Positions 1 to 9,852 of a DNA stretch of 64,000 nucleotides are shown here, one piece after another. The translations under genes and the position numbers were made by a program. The stretch spans positions 248,001 to 312,000 of the forward strand of contig JAPDFW010000092.1 in NCBI GenBank assembly GCA_028826165.1, read 5' to 3'. The first letter of the stretch is position 1, and each line of letters starts with the position of its first letter. The notes beneath the pieces were generated by a model that was given only the letters and a program-made list of their open reading frames with translations, had not been told where the DNA came from and ran no database searches. This DNA comes from Anaeramoeba ignava (lineage: Eukaryota > Metamonada > Anaeramoebidae).

Positions 1-546
1 CATATCGGTTTAATCAAGAATAAGGACGGAATTTTCCAAATCAAATTTGATAAACAAAAAGACTTCATCAACCTGAAGTTTTCAAGCCAAGAAGAATCTC
101 AATTATTTTACTCTTCTTTCCAGCAAGCTACTAGGAATAAATTTTTAAAACTCCAAGAATTTCCTCAAAATTTAGATGAAATTGAAGAAGAAAATAATGA
201 TGAAGATTATAAACAAAAATTGATTCAAAATCTTCAAGAAAATGGGTTTTTGTTTGAAATTGAAATGCTAAATAATAATTTAAGAAAAACTGGAATTGAT
301 GGGGTTTTGTTAATGGAATCAGAATCATTTTCTATTTTAACAAATGTCCGAAGTGGTGATGATTATTGTAATATCCAAACTTATAAATATCATCACAATT
401 TTGGTATACAAACTGAATCTGGAAAGAATTCTTCAATTATCAGAATTATAGAAAGTGAATCCCAGAAGAAAATTTTCAAAATTAAAAAGTTTGAAGAAAA
501 ACAAATTTTTATTGATTTAATTTCGCGAATTCTCCAAAAGAAATGA
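1..546 (+). CDS. C-terminal part of a protein with PH-like segments (5' end outside window)
   Basis: Frame 1 is open from the first base to a TGA at 544-546, giving 181 residues of the C-terminus; there is no start in the window. Two similar blocks are visible. The first (about residues 8-45) has the beta-strand plus amphipathic-helix pattern that ends a PH domain, with IKFDKQKDFINLKF then EESQLFYSSF. An acidic linker follows, and then a second block (about 100-181) of alternating strands ends in a Lys-rich helix. I infer two tandem PH-like folds but cannot name the family. The PH assignment is weak, and other lipid- or protein-binding beta folds are possible. It is followed by a TT-rich spacer and a decayed BTB fragment on the other strand. 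Confidence 0.5.
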   Translation, partial: HIGLIKNKDGIFQIKFDKQKDFINLKFSSQEESQLFYSSFQQATRNKFLKLQEFPQNLDEIEEENNDEDYKQKLIQNLQENGFLFEIEMLNNNLRKTGIDGVLLMESESFSILTNVRSGDDYCNIQTYKYHHNFGIQTESGKNSSIIRIIESESQKKIFKIKKFEEKQIFIDLISRILQKK

Positions 547-653
547 TTTCAAAAAAAAAATTAATTCCACTTTTTTTCAATTTTTTTAATCAATTTAATT
601 AAACTAAATTAAAATAAATCAGAACAATTTTCAAAAATAATAAAATTATTTTT

Positions 654-955
654 TTAAGGAAATAAATTTGGATTTGTTTGATTTAATTGAAAATAATCAA
701 TTCCTAATTTTAATTTCTTCAATTATTTCTTGTGTAATTTGAATTTCATCTTTTTAATTTGATTTGAATAAATCCAATATTCAAATATTTGAAATGATTT
801 ATTACTTAATTCACTATAATATGTAACTTTATTAGAAGTATCATTTGTTACAGATAAAAACATTCCTCGATATAATTCACTTCTCATTATTAATATTAAT
901 TTGGGAAATTTATATTGTTTTTCTTTTCTTTCAATAATAAAATATTTTTCATTAA
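654..955 (-). pseudogene. Decayed C-terminal BTB-like fragment of the ankyrin-BTB family
   Basis: Read on the minus strand, 955 down to about 735 gives NEKYFIIERKEKQYKF followed by KLILIMRSELYRGMF. This matches the C-terminal domain of the two ankyrin-BTB genes at 51.8-59.3 kb, which carry KVHKLILIIRSELFKGMF. After a stop in that frame the homology continues in other frames, and a DYFQLNQ tail corresponds to DYYQLNQ at the end of the intact proteins, finishing at the stop at 654-656. The ankyrin repeats and the first half are absent. Frameshifts and truncation make this a relic. Its broken upstream end abuts the 145-bp tandem repeat, which suggests repeat expansion at the breakpoint. Confidence 0.65.
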
Positions 956-956
956 T

Positions 957-1675
957 TTATTTCAAAAATGGAATAAAGAATATTAAATAATTAAATTTGA
1001 AATTAATTATATTTTATATATTTTATTAATATTTCTTTATTTAAAATAATATAAAATCATTCCCAATAATTAAATAAAATTAATAAAATATTTTAATTAA
1101 TTTATTTCAAAAATTGAATAAAGAATATTAAATAATTAAATTTAAAATTAATTATATTTTATATATTTTATTAATATTTCTTTATTTAAATTAATATAAA
1201 ACTATTCTCAATAATTTAATAAAATTAATAAAATATTTTAATTAATTTATTTCAAAAATGGAATAAAGAATATTAAATAATTAAATTTCAAATTAATTAT
1301 ATTTTATATATTTATTAATATTTCTTTATTTAAAATAATATAAAATTATTCCCAATAATTTAATAAAATTAATAAAATATTTTCATTAATTTATTTCAAA
1401 AATGGAATAAAGAATATTAAATAATTAAATTTAAAATTAATTCTATTTTATATATTTTATTAATTTTTCTTTTATTTAAAATAATATAAAACTATTCTCA
1501 ATAATTTAATAAAATAAATAAAATATTTTAATTAATTTATTTCAAAAATGGAATAAAGAATATTAAATAATTAAATTTAAAATTAATTATATTTTATATA
1601 TTTTATTAATATTTCTTTATTTAAAATAATATAAAATTATTCTCAATAATTAAATAAAATTGAGAAGAAAAATTG
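957..1675. repeat. Tandem array of five ~145-bp units
   Basis: The block TTCAAAAATGGAATAAAGAA, or a one-base variant, recurs at 961, 1106, 1251, 1395 and 1541, so the spacing is 145, 145, 144 and 146 bp. The rest of each unit (a TTTATATATTTTATTAATATTT segment and a CTATT/TTATTC-CCAATAATT segment) is also conserved. Units differ by a few substitutions and single-base indels. No coding potential is seen. Confidence 0.9.
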
Positions 1676-2010
1676 AAATATTTTAATAAAGATAAATATT
1701 TAATTTTAATAATATTTAATAATAATTTAATTTAAATTTATTTTAATTTAATTTTAAAATAATATTTTTTATTTATTATATTAATATTTTTGATTATTTA
1801 TTATTTCAATTTTAATTATAATAAAATATATTAAAAAGTGGAATAAATATTTTTAATAAAAGATAAATATATTTAATTTTAATAATATTTAATAATAATT
1901 TAATTTAAATTTATTTTATTTTAATTTAATATAATATTTTTATTTATTATATTAATATTTTTGATTATTTATTATTCCAATTTTAATTATAATAAAATAT
2001 ATTAAAAATA
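1676..2010. repeat. Direct duplication, two copies ~170 bp apart
   Basis: TTTTAATAAAGATAAATAT at 1681 recurs at 1851 with one added A. The following ~150 bp (AATAATATTTAATAATAATT, then TTGATTATTTATTATT and ATAATAAAATATATTAAAAA) is repeated with small indels. Confidence 0.8.
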
Positions 2011-2478
2011 AAATTAAAAATTAAAAATTTTAAATAAATTGAATTTAACATGATTGAATAAGATAAACTTTCTAAAAAAATAATTTACTAATTATTCTAT
2101 TTTTGATTTTGATTATAATTTATTAATATTTAAATATTAATTAATAATAAATTTTATTTGATTTTTTTTATTTTATTATTTTAATTAATGAATTTAAATT
2201 TAATTATTATTAATTTCTATTTTCAATTTTTATTTTTATTTATTATATTAAAAATATTCAATTTTTAAAATTTATTATTTTTTTTTTTTGGATTATTTTT
2301 TATTAATTAAATTTTTAATAAATATTTTAAATTAAAATTAAATTATTTAAAATTAAATTTGTTTCTTATTTATTATTTTAAAGAAATTAATTTGATTAAA
2401 AGTAAATTAAAATTGAATTAAATTTTGAAAAAAAAAATTAAAAAAAAAAAGTTTGATTTTCTTATTATTAATTAATTT
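2011..2478. other. AT-rich spacer with no recognisable feature
   Basis: Low-complexity A/T sequence 3' of the BTB-TLDc gene. I see no coding potential, RNA motif or long repeat. Confidence 0.5.
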
Positions 2479-4224
2479 TTAAATGAAATAAGATTCAACT
2501 TCATCAACAACCCATGAATTATAAGAGCCAGCTAAATAACTTTTAGCTTCATTTGTATCATAAGTAATTCCATTAGGTAGATTATATCTAGAACCAAAAT
2601 TTGATAAACCAGGTTGATGAAAATCAGAATATAAACAAAAATCAGTTCCATTACCATAACCAAATACTGGACCATTATAAGTATAATGGGAATAAATTGC
2701 ATATTGAGGTTCTTTACAAGTAAACTTTGCAGGTATTCTATCTCCTTTATCATTTCTTAATGAAAAAATAAATGCATTTGAATCATTACTCAATTCTCCA
2801 TTTGTTGAATGTTTAAATCCAACTTGAGTAAAACCTCCAAAAATAAAATTATCTTTTGTTTTGATAATAACTAATGTTTTTCCTTTCCCATCAACTGCTT
2901 TATGCCAATTTTGAGAATTAAATCCATCTCTTTTTGCTGAAAATCCTTTTTTCATTTTAGAAAAAAAATCATTATCATTTATCCATTCTTGTAATTTCTT
3001 AACATATTCAATATCTTTCACAATTCCAGAAAATTGAGGAAAATTTTTTCTGATTTCTTCTAATTTTTTCTCAAGTTCCAAATCTTTTTGGTATTGTTCT
3101 CGATATTTATCAAAAATAGGTTTCATATCTTGATTCTCTTCTTTCAAATCATCAACTTCTTTCTTCCATTTCTCTTCAATTTCTGCTTTCATTTGTTGAT
3201 TTTCTTTCTTTTTATCTTCAATTTCTTTTTGATTCTTTTCAATTTCTTTGTTTTTATCTTCAATTTCAATTTTCATTTGTTGATTTTCTTTCTCTTTATT
3301 CTCAACTTCTTTCTTCCATTTCTTTTCAATTTCAATTTTCATTTGTTGATTTTCTTTTTGATTATCTTGAATAACTTTGTTTTGAATATCAACTAAAAAA
3401 GATTTTGGAAAAATATCAAATTGTTTTAATTTATCAAAATCTTGTTTTGAAATTGAATCTTTATCAAATAATGAAAAAAAAGAATGAAATAATCTTTTCT
3501 TTTCAATTCCCTTTTCTTTTTCTTTTTCTTTTTCTTTCTTTCCTTTTAATTTTTCATTTCTTTTTTCAATCCAATTATTTAAAAATTGAAAAAAATCAAA
3601 TTGAAAAATTTCTTTTTTTTCTTGTTTAAATTGAATAAATTTGATAATTTCTTCTTTAGTTAAATTGAATAAATTTTCATTATTTTGAATTTGGGAAAAA
3701 TTTTGATTTATTAATTCAAAACATTTTATTTCAATTTCATTTGAATTTAAATTTCGATTTTGGAATAAAAATTGGAAAAAATTTGAATAATTAATTGAAT
3801 TTAAAATTTTTTTTTGAATAATTTCTTTCAATAAATTTAATTTAAAATAAATTGAAATTTCTAATAATTGAATAAGATTTTCTTGATTCTCAAAAGAAAT
3901 ATTTCCATAATAAATATAACTCAAAATTGATTCCATTTCTTTTTTATTAAATTGATTTAAAGAAATAGAAAGAGATTCTTGCCTTAATGATTCATTAAAA
4001 AAAGGAGATCTTGAAGATAAAATTGATTTATGAACTTTAATTTCAAAAGGATTTGATTTATTCTCAACAAAAATTGAAAAATCTTTAAATGAATTTCCAT
4101 TTAAAAGGTTTGAATAATCTTTAATTAAATTTTTTGTTACTTTTTTTTGTAAATTTTTCATTTCAATTTCATTTTGATTTTGATTTGCATTTTCAATTTG
4201 GTTATTATTATTATTATTATCCAT
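2479..4224 (-). CDS. BTB - coiled-coil - TLDc-like domain protein (581 aa)
   Basis: Single-exon gene. After an Asn-rich start (MDNNNNNN), residues ~45-130 form a BTB/POZ domain (FKDFSIFV, then KVHKSILSSRSPFF, then ILSYIYYGNISFEN). A helical BACK-like stretch runs to ~225. Residues ~290-400 are a strongly charged coiled coil with repeated KENQQMKIEIE heptads. The last ~170 residues look like a TLDc fold: FFSKMKKGFSAKRDGFNSQ, then LVIIKTKDNFIFGGFTQVG, then AFIFSLRNDKG. BTB domains commonly dimerise or bind cullin-3, and TLDc domains occur in stress and V-ATPase-interacting proteins. This combination is seen in large protist families, so a scaffold or ubiquitin-adaptor role is only an inference. 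The ATG at 4224 is preceded by an A/T-rich leader. Confidence 0.85.
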   Translation of the reverse strand: MDNNNNNNQIENANQNQNEIEMKNLQKKVTKNLIKDYSNLLNGNSFKDFSIFVENKSNPFEIKVHKSILSSRSPFFNESLRQESLSISLNQFNKKEMESILSYIYYGNISFENQENLIQLLEISIYFKLNLLKEIIQKKILNSINYSNFFQFLFQNRNLNSNEIEIKCFELINQNFSQIQNNENLFNLTKEEIIKFIQFKQEKKEIFQFDFFQFLNNWIEKRNEKLKGKKEKEKEKEKGIEKKRLFHSFFSLFDKDSISKQDFDKLKQFDIFPKSFLVDIQNKVIQDNQKENQQMKIEIEKKWKKEVENKEKENQQMKIEIEDKNKEIEKNQKEIEDKKKENQQMKAEIEEKWKKEVDDLKEENQDMKPIFDKYREQYQKDLELEKKLEEIRKNFPQFSGIVKDIEYVKKLQEWINDNDFFSKMKKGFSAKRDGFNSQNWHKAVDGKGKTLVIIKTKDNFIFGGFTQVGFKHSTNGELSNDSNAFIFSLRNDKGDRIPAKFTCKEPQYAIYSHYTYNGPVFGYGNGTDFCLYSDFHQPGLSNFGSRYNLPNGITYDTNEAKSYLAGSYNSWVVDEVESYFI

Positions 4225-4636
4225 TTTGTGTTTTTTTTTTTGTGTTTTTTTGTTTTGTGTTTTTGTTTTTAAAAAAAAAGGAAAAAAATGAAAAAAAAAA
4301 TTTAAATAAAAAAAATGAATAAAAAAAGTGGATTTTGAAAATAAATAAAAATATAAAAAATAAGAATAAATTTAAATTAATAATTAATTTAATTTTCTTT
4401 TTAATTTATTATTTTAAATTAATTTATTAATAAATTATTATTATTTTTTATTATTTTTTTTATTAAAAAAAAAGGAAAATTATTTTAATTTAATTTTTAA
4501 TTTAATTTTTTTTTTGGAATTTAAAAATTATTAATAAATTTAAATTTAAAAACAAATTTCCAAATTAATATTAATTCAATTTAATTCAAAAAAAAGATAA
4601 AATTTTAATTTCAAAAATCAATTTTCAAAATATTTT
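4225..4636. other. 5' flank of the BTB-TLDc gene
   Basis: Homopolymer-rich A/T sequence with runs of TTTTTTTTTGTG next to the ATG. It presumably holds the promoter of the minus-strand gene, but I see no defined motif. Confidence 0.4.
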
Positions 4637-5060
4637 TAAATAATAAAATATTTAAATCTAAAACAATAAATTATTATTTTAATAATAAAATTAAATATTA
4701 AATTATATTTTCAAATTAATTTATAAATTAAATATTAAATTAAATCTATTCTTATTTTTTATATTTATATGTTAAATATTTAAATAATAAAATATTTAAA
4801 TCTAAAAACAATAAATTATTATTTTAATAATAAAAATTAAATATTAAATTATATTTTTAAATTAATTTATAAATTAAATATTAAATTAAATCTATTCTTA
4901 TTTTTTTATATTTATATGTTAAATATTTAAATAATAAAATATTTAAATCTAAAAACATTAAATTATTATTTTAATAATGAAATTAAATATTAAATTATAT
5001 TTTTAAATTAATTTATAAATTAAATATTAAATTAAATCTATTCTTATTTAATTAAATAAA
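4637..5060. repeat. Tandem array of three ~145-bp units (second family)
   Basis: TAAATAATAAAATATTTAAA starts at 4637, 4781 and 4928, giving periods of 144 and 147 bp. Each unit continues with AAATTATTATTTTAATAATA and ends in AAATCTATTCTTATTT. The sequence is unrelated to the array at 957-1675, but the period is the same. Confidence 0.85.
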
Positions 5061-5139
5061 AATATTTAAATTATATTTAAAAAACAAAAAACTTTTTCAT
5101 TTTTCATTTTTTCATTTTTCATTTTTGAATTGAATAAAT

Positions 5140-5598
5140 ATGATTTTAAATATTTATATAGTAAAAATATTTCACGGAAAACCAAGAATAATTTTAAACA
5201 TAATTTTAAATGATGAAATTATAATCAAATAAATTAAAATTAAATTAAAAAGTATTTTATAAAATAAAATACAAAACATCTGATGTTTTATGCAATTTTT
5301 AAATAAAACAATAAAAATTAAATTATAAATTAAATTATAAATTAAATTATAAATAAAATTATAAATAAAATTATAAATAAAATTATAAATAAAATTATAA
5401 ATAAAAAAACAAAAACTTTTTCATTTTTCATTTTTCATTTTCATTTTTGAATTGAATAAATATATAAATAAAATTATAAATTAAATTATATAAATAAAAT
5501 TTTATGATGAAATTGATGAATCAAATCGATTAAAATTAGTTAAATAAAATTATAAATTAAATTAAAGATCTGATGTTTTATGCAATTTTTAGATAAAG
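5140..5598 (+). other. Candidate 5' exon remnants of the AP-3 sigma gene, partly duplicated
   Basis: An ATG at 5140 opens a short frame containing FHGKPRI, which matches the conserved HGKPR near the N-terminus of AP sigma subunits. Around 5505-5545 the frame YDEIDESNRLKLVK resembles the next part of the subunit. At 5570-5598 GATGTTTTATGCAATTTTTA recalls the conserved CNF(L/I) segment just before the known exon, and a GTAAAT donor follows at 5599. Two stretches (a CTTTTTCATTTTTCATTT leader, and CTGATGTTTTATGCAATTTT) occur twice, at about 5090/5408 and 5279/5569, so the 5' part has been tandemly duplicated. In the downstream copy all three frames meet a stop, so either a T is missing or this part is decayed. 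Confidence 0.4.
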
Positions 5599-5599
5599 G

Positions 5600-5812
5600 T
5601 AAATAATAAAATTATAAATTAAATTATAAATAAAATTATAAATAAAATTATAAATAAAATTATAAATAAAATTATAAATAAAATTATAAATTAAATTATA
5701 AATAAAATTATAAAATAAATTATAAATAAAATTATAAAATAAATTATAAATTAAATTATAAATTAAATTATAAATTAAATTATAAATTAAATTATAAATA
5801 AAATTATAAATA
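5600..5812. repeat. 12-bp AAATTATAAAT(A/T) minisatellite in AP-3 sigma intron
   Basis: Uninterrupted repeats of TTATAAATAAAA / TTATAAATTAAA, a 12-bp unit. They start right after the GTAAAT donor and stop at the ACAG acceptor at 5815-5817. A second block of the same motif lies at about 5316-5402 within the duplicated upstream copy. Confidence 0.85.
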
Positions 5813-5817
5813 AACAG

Positions 5818-6176
5818 CTCATGTTCCAACCGAAATTCAAGGATGGACAACAGATATAAAATTTGTTTACCGACACTTTGCAACTTTATATTTCATTTTT
5901 GTTATTGATTCATCAGAAAGTGAACTTGGAACACTAGATCTTATTCAAGTTTTTGTTGAATCTTTAGATCAAATTTTTGAAAATGTTTGTGAATTGGATT
6001 TGATTTTCCATCCTGATAGAGTTATGTATATTCTTGATAATATGATTAATGGTGGTTTAGTTCTTGAAACTGATATAAAACAAATTATTTCAAATGTTGA
6101 ATCTGAAGATACTTTGGCTAATGAACCAAAAATTAAAGGTCAAGGAAGAGATAAAATCCCTCCAATTCGCAAATAA
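5818..6176 (+). CDS. AP-3 complex sigma subunit, 3' exon
   Basis: The exon begins after an ACAG acceptor and is read to a TAA at 6174-6176, giving the last ~119 residues. FVYRHFATLYFIFVIDSSES, then LIQVFVESLDQIFENVCELD and GGLVLETDIKQI are hallmarks of the clathrin-adaptor small chain. The SSESELG and NVCELDLIF versions are those of AP-3 sigma rather than AP-1 or AP-2. The subunit would form part of the AP-3 core that sorts cargo from endosomes to lysosome-related compartments. The first codon is split: a G from the donor side plus CT. The conserved N-terminal ~50 residues must lie upstream across the 12-bp repeat intron; their candidate exons at 5140-5598 are duplicated and do not read cleanly. 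The gene may therefore be functional with a sequencing indel, or decaying. Confidence 0.85.
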
Positions 6177-6693
6177 CTTTTTCCCATTTCTTCTTTATTG
6201 ATTTTCTTCTTTATTGATCTTGATTTTCTTTTTTTATTATTTTTGATTGTTGGAAGAATCAAGAATAAACAATTTTTTTTTATCACATTTAAAAGGATTA
6301 AATTTTGGTTTTAATTTTAATTTTGGTTTTAATTTTGATTTTTAATTTTAATTTTAATTTTGGTTTTAATTTTTTGGATTGAGTTCATATTTATAAAATT
6401 AGAAAAAAAAAAATTAAGAAAAAAATGAGAAAAAAAGAAAAAATGGTAAATTATTCCAAAATTTATTTTTTAAAAAAATCAAAAAAAAATAAATAAACAA
6501 TTTTTTTATCTTATTTGAATTAAAAAAAAAAGATCAATGTTCGTTTATTTTTTATTTTATTATTTTTATTTTTTTTATTTGAAAAAAATTATTTTTTTTA
6601 TTTTTCTTTTTAATTTTTCTTTTCATCAAATTTTAATTATTTGAATAACCCAAAAAAAAAAACAATAAGAATTTTAAATAAAAAAAAAAAACA
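6177..6693. other. Intergenic spacer before receptor cluster
   Basis: T-rich 3' flank of AP-3 sigma with an irregular TTTTAATTTTGG repeat near 6300-6370, then A-runs leading to the AACAATGA start context of receptor 1. No gene seen. Confidence 0.5.
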
Positions 6694-8910
6694 ATGATAC
6701 ATAATTCAGAATCAATACCTTGTATTATTGGATCAACATTAGGAATGTTTGGAGCATTAGGTTTTGGAGTTGTTTATATTAGTTTCAAAGCAATTAGAAA
6801 TTTTCCAAGAAAACTTGTTTTTGTTTTAGCAATTTATGATTTTATTTCAAGTCTTGTTTTTATTTTACCTGGTCCAATTGCAAGTGGTCTTTGTAAAGCT
6901 CAAGTTTATTTAATTGCTTATACTTTTCCAACTCCAAGTTATTGGTGTTTTATTATTGCTATCATTTTCATCTTGAAAATTTATGGTTGGAAATATATGG
7001 AATTAGAAAGGTTTTTTATAGGAGCACATATTATAATGCATGTTATTGAGATTATTATTACTTCTTTATTTATTGCTTATGGTACTCCAAGAATTGCTTT
7101 CACTCATTGGTATTTTCATTTTTATTTATTATTTATTATTGAATATTGATTATTGAATATTGATTATTGAATATTTATTATTGAATATTGATTATTGATT
7201 ATTTATTATTGATTATTTATTATTTATTATTTATTATTGAATATTGATTATTGATTATTTATTATTGATTATTGATTATTGATTATTGAATATTGATTAT
7301 TTATTATTTATTATTTATTATTTATTATTGATTATTGATTATTTATTATTTATTATTTATTATTTATTATTTATTATTGATTATTTATTATTGATTATTT
7401 ATTATTGATTATTGATTATTGATTATTGAATATTGATTATTGATTATTGATTATTGATTATTTATTATTTGATTATTTATTATTTATTATTGATTATTTA
7501 TTATTTATTATTTATTATTTATTATTTATTATTTATTATTGATTATTGATTATTTATTATTGTGATTATTGATTATTTATTATTTATTATTTATTATTTA
7601 TTTATTATTTATTATTTATTATTGATTATTGAATATTTATTATTTATTATTTATTATTTATTATTTATTATTTATTATTTATTATTTATTATTTATTATT
7701 GATTATTGATTATTGATTATTGATTATTTATTATTTATTATTTATTATTTATTATTGATTATTTATTATTTATTATTTATTATTGAATATTTATTATTAT
7801 TTATTATTTATTATTGATTATTGAATATTGATTATTGATTATTTATTATTTATTATTTATTATTTATTATTTATTATTTATTATTTATTATTTATTATTT
7901 ATTGTATTGATTATTGAATATTGATTATTGATTATTGATTATTTATTATTATTTGATTATTTATTATTGATTATTTATTATTTATTATTTAATATTGATT
8001 ATTTATTATTTATTATTTATTATTTATTGATTATTTATTATTTATTATTTATTATTGATTATTTATTATTATTGATTATTTATTATTTATTATTTATTAT
8101 TGATTATTGATTATTGATTATTGATTATTGATTATTTATTATTGAATATTTATTATTGATTATTGATTATTGATTATTTATTATTTATTATTTATTATTT
8201 ATTATTTATTATTTATTATTTATTATTGATTATTTATTATTGATTATTGATTATTGATTATTTATTATTTATTATTTATTATTTATTATTGATTATTGAT
8301 TATTGATTATTTATTATTTATTATTTATTATTTATTATTTATTATTGATTATTTATTATTGATTATTTATTATTTATTATTGAATATTGAATATTTATTA
8401 TTGATTATTTATTATTGATTATTTATTATTGATTATTGATTATTTATTATTTATTATTTATTATTTATTAATTTATTATTGATTATTTATTATTGAATAT
8501 TTATTATTGATTATTGAATATTTATTATTTATTATTGATTATTAAAAAAAAGGTGTTGGGTAAAGGAAATTTGGTTAGAAGCTATAATCTATTCATTTTA
8601 TTGGGCATTTCTTATTGGTTGTCTTGTTTTTTATTCAATTTTAATTTGGAAAGCTAAAAAAATAAAAGGACAATCGGATTTTGAAAAAGGATTTCAGATA
8701 AAAATGTTTTTCATTCCAATTCTTTATATTTTTACTGCATTTTGGACTTCATGGAAAAGATTAAGAGAAATGATAGATCCAAGTGTTTCAACAAGTAAAT
8801 TTCTTGATTTTACTCAAGGATTATTTCTTCCAACTGAAGGATTATGGGATTTTGTCTTATTTGTTGTTTTTGATAAAGAAATTCGACAGGAAATAAGAAA
8901 AATGGTTTAA
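6694..8910 (+). CDS. cAMP-receptor-like 7TM GPCR, copy 1 (truncated tail)
   Basis: Exons 6694-7109 and 8553-8910 join as THW|CWVKEIW (split TGG codon, GTATTT donor, AAAAAAAG acceptor). This restores the WCW motif typical of the Dictyostelium cAMP-receptor-like (Dicty_CAR/class E) family. Seven hydrophobic segments are visible: TM1-4 in exon 1 (with FKAIRNFPRK after TM1 and FPTPSYWC in TM3) and TM5-7 in exon 2. The product is 257 aa. A 2-nt loss relative to its two paralogs (GAAAAATGG against GAAAGAAATGG) creates a TAA at 8908, so the acidic cytoplasmic tail is lost although it is intact in another frame downstream. It probably senses an extracellular ligand through G proteins; the ligand is unknown. 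Either the receptor is truncated, or there is a sequence error next to a homopolymer. Confidence 0.75.
7125..8543. repeat. Heptamer minisatellite filling receptor-1 intron
   Basis: About 1.4 kb of the 7-bp units TTATTTA and TTATTGA (with TTGAATA variants) in mixed order. They lie wholly within the predicted intron 7110-8552 (1443 bp). Confidence 0.95.
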
Positions 8911-9151
8911 ATGTTGTTCTAAAAAAAAAACTGATGATAAAGAAGAAAAAGATACTGAAAATGATTTAGAAAGTACAGATATTTCTTCAGATGAAAAAAA
9001 AGCAAAAAAAAAATCTCAATATTATCCAACTCTTCCAAATCAAGGAATGGAAGTTGAAATGAACCCAATCGACAAAGAATCTTCAAGTACAGAAGATTTA
9101 ATTTCTCATTCTGGAGTTGATGTTAAATCAATTGAACAAGATGATCTTTAA
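8911..9151 (+). pseudogene. Out-of-frame receptor-1 cytoplasmic tail
   Basis: Read in the +1-shifted frame, the sequence continues WFKCCSKKKTDDKEEK and ends SGVDVKSIEQDDL then TAA. It is collinear with the tails of copies 2 and 3. The frame is fully open, so the loss of reading frame looks recent or is a base-calling error. Confidence 0.75.
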
Positions 9152-9179
9152 AATTCTTTTAATTTGATTTTTTTAATGC

Positions 9180-9423
9180 ATTTTTTTTTAATAACTTCTA
9201 TTTTAAAATTGGAAAACAAATCACAATTTAAAATCAATTTAGTTTTTAGATTTTTTGGATTATTTTTATTTTAAATCAACATTTAAATTTACAATTTAAA
9301 AAAACAACAACAAAATTATTTAGAAAAACTAGTAGATAATTTAAAATATCTTTTATTATTGAATCAATAATTTTATTTATAATTTATGATACTTCAATAA
9401 TTGCTTATACTCATTGTTATTTA
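9180..9423 (+). pseudogene. Receptor 3' flank with decayed TM4 exon fragment (copy A)
   Basis: From 9355, IIESIILFIIYDTSIIAYTH resembles the end of receptor exon 1 (IIEIIITSLFIAYATPRIGH, then THW), with TGT replacing the TGG at the exon end. The ~245-bp flank, including this relic, is nearly identical to 12160-12393 after receptor 2. It was therefore duplicated together with the gene. Confidence 0.6.
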
Positions 9424-9852
9424 CAGATATTTTTATTATTATTAAAGATTTTATTGATTATTTATTATTTAATTAAAAATGAGTTGAGAATTAAATCCAA
9501 ATCATTTTTTTTAATTAATTTTCTTATTTTTTAATTAATTTTTATTATTTTTTTTTTCCAACTAATGTTTTGATGTTTTTTTTTTTTTTTTTTTTATTGA
9601 TCTTATTTTAAAAAAAAAATTTTTTTTTTACTTTGAATTCCTATTTTAAATTAAAAATAAAATTAAATAAAGAGTTCATTTTTCATTTTGTTTTTCTTTT
9701 AAAACTCCCTTTTTTTTGATTTATTTTGATTCTTTTCAAAAATCAAAAGAAAAAAAAATTTTTTTTCTTTAAAAATCATTAAAATTAGGAATTAAATAGA
9801 ATTAAATAAAATAAAAATTAAATAAAATAAAATTAAATAAAAAAAAAAAACA
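9424..9852. other. Intergenic spacer between receptors 1 and 2
   Basis: Homopolymer-rich T and A runs, then an AAATTAAATAAA-rich leader immediately before the AACAATGA start of receptor 2. No other feature seen. Confidence 0.4.

Noticed and set aside
5578-5883. Minus-strand frame of Tyr-Asn-Leu/Phe-Ile repeats
   Set aside because: It comes from the TTATAAATAAAA array in the AP-3 sigma intron; the real gene is on the plus strand.
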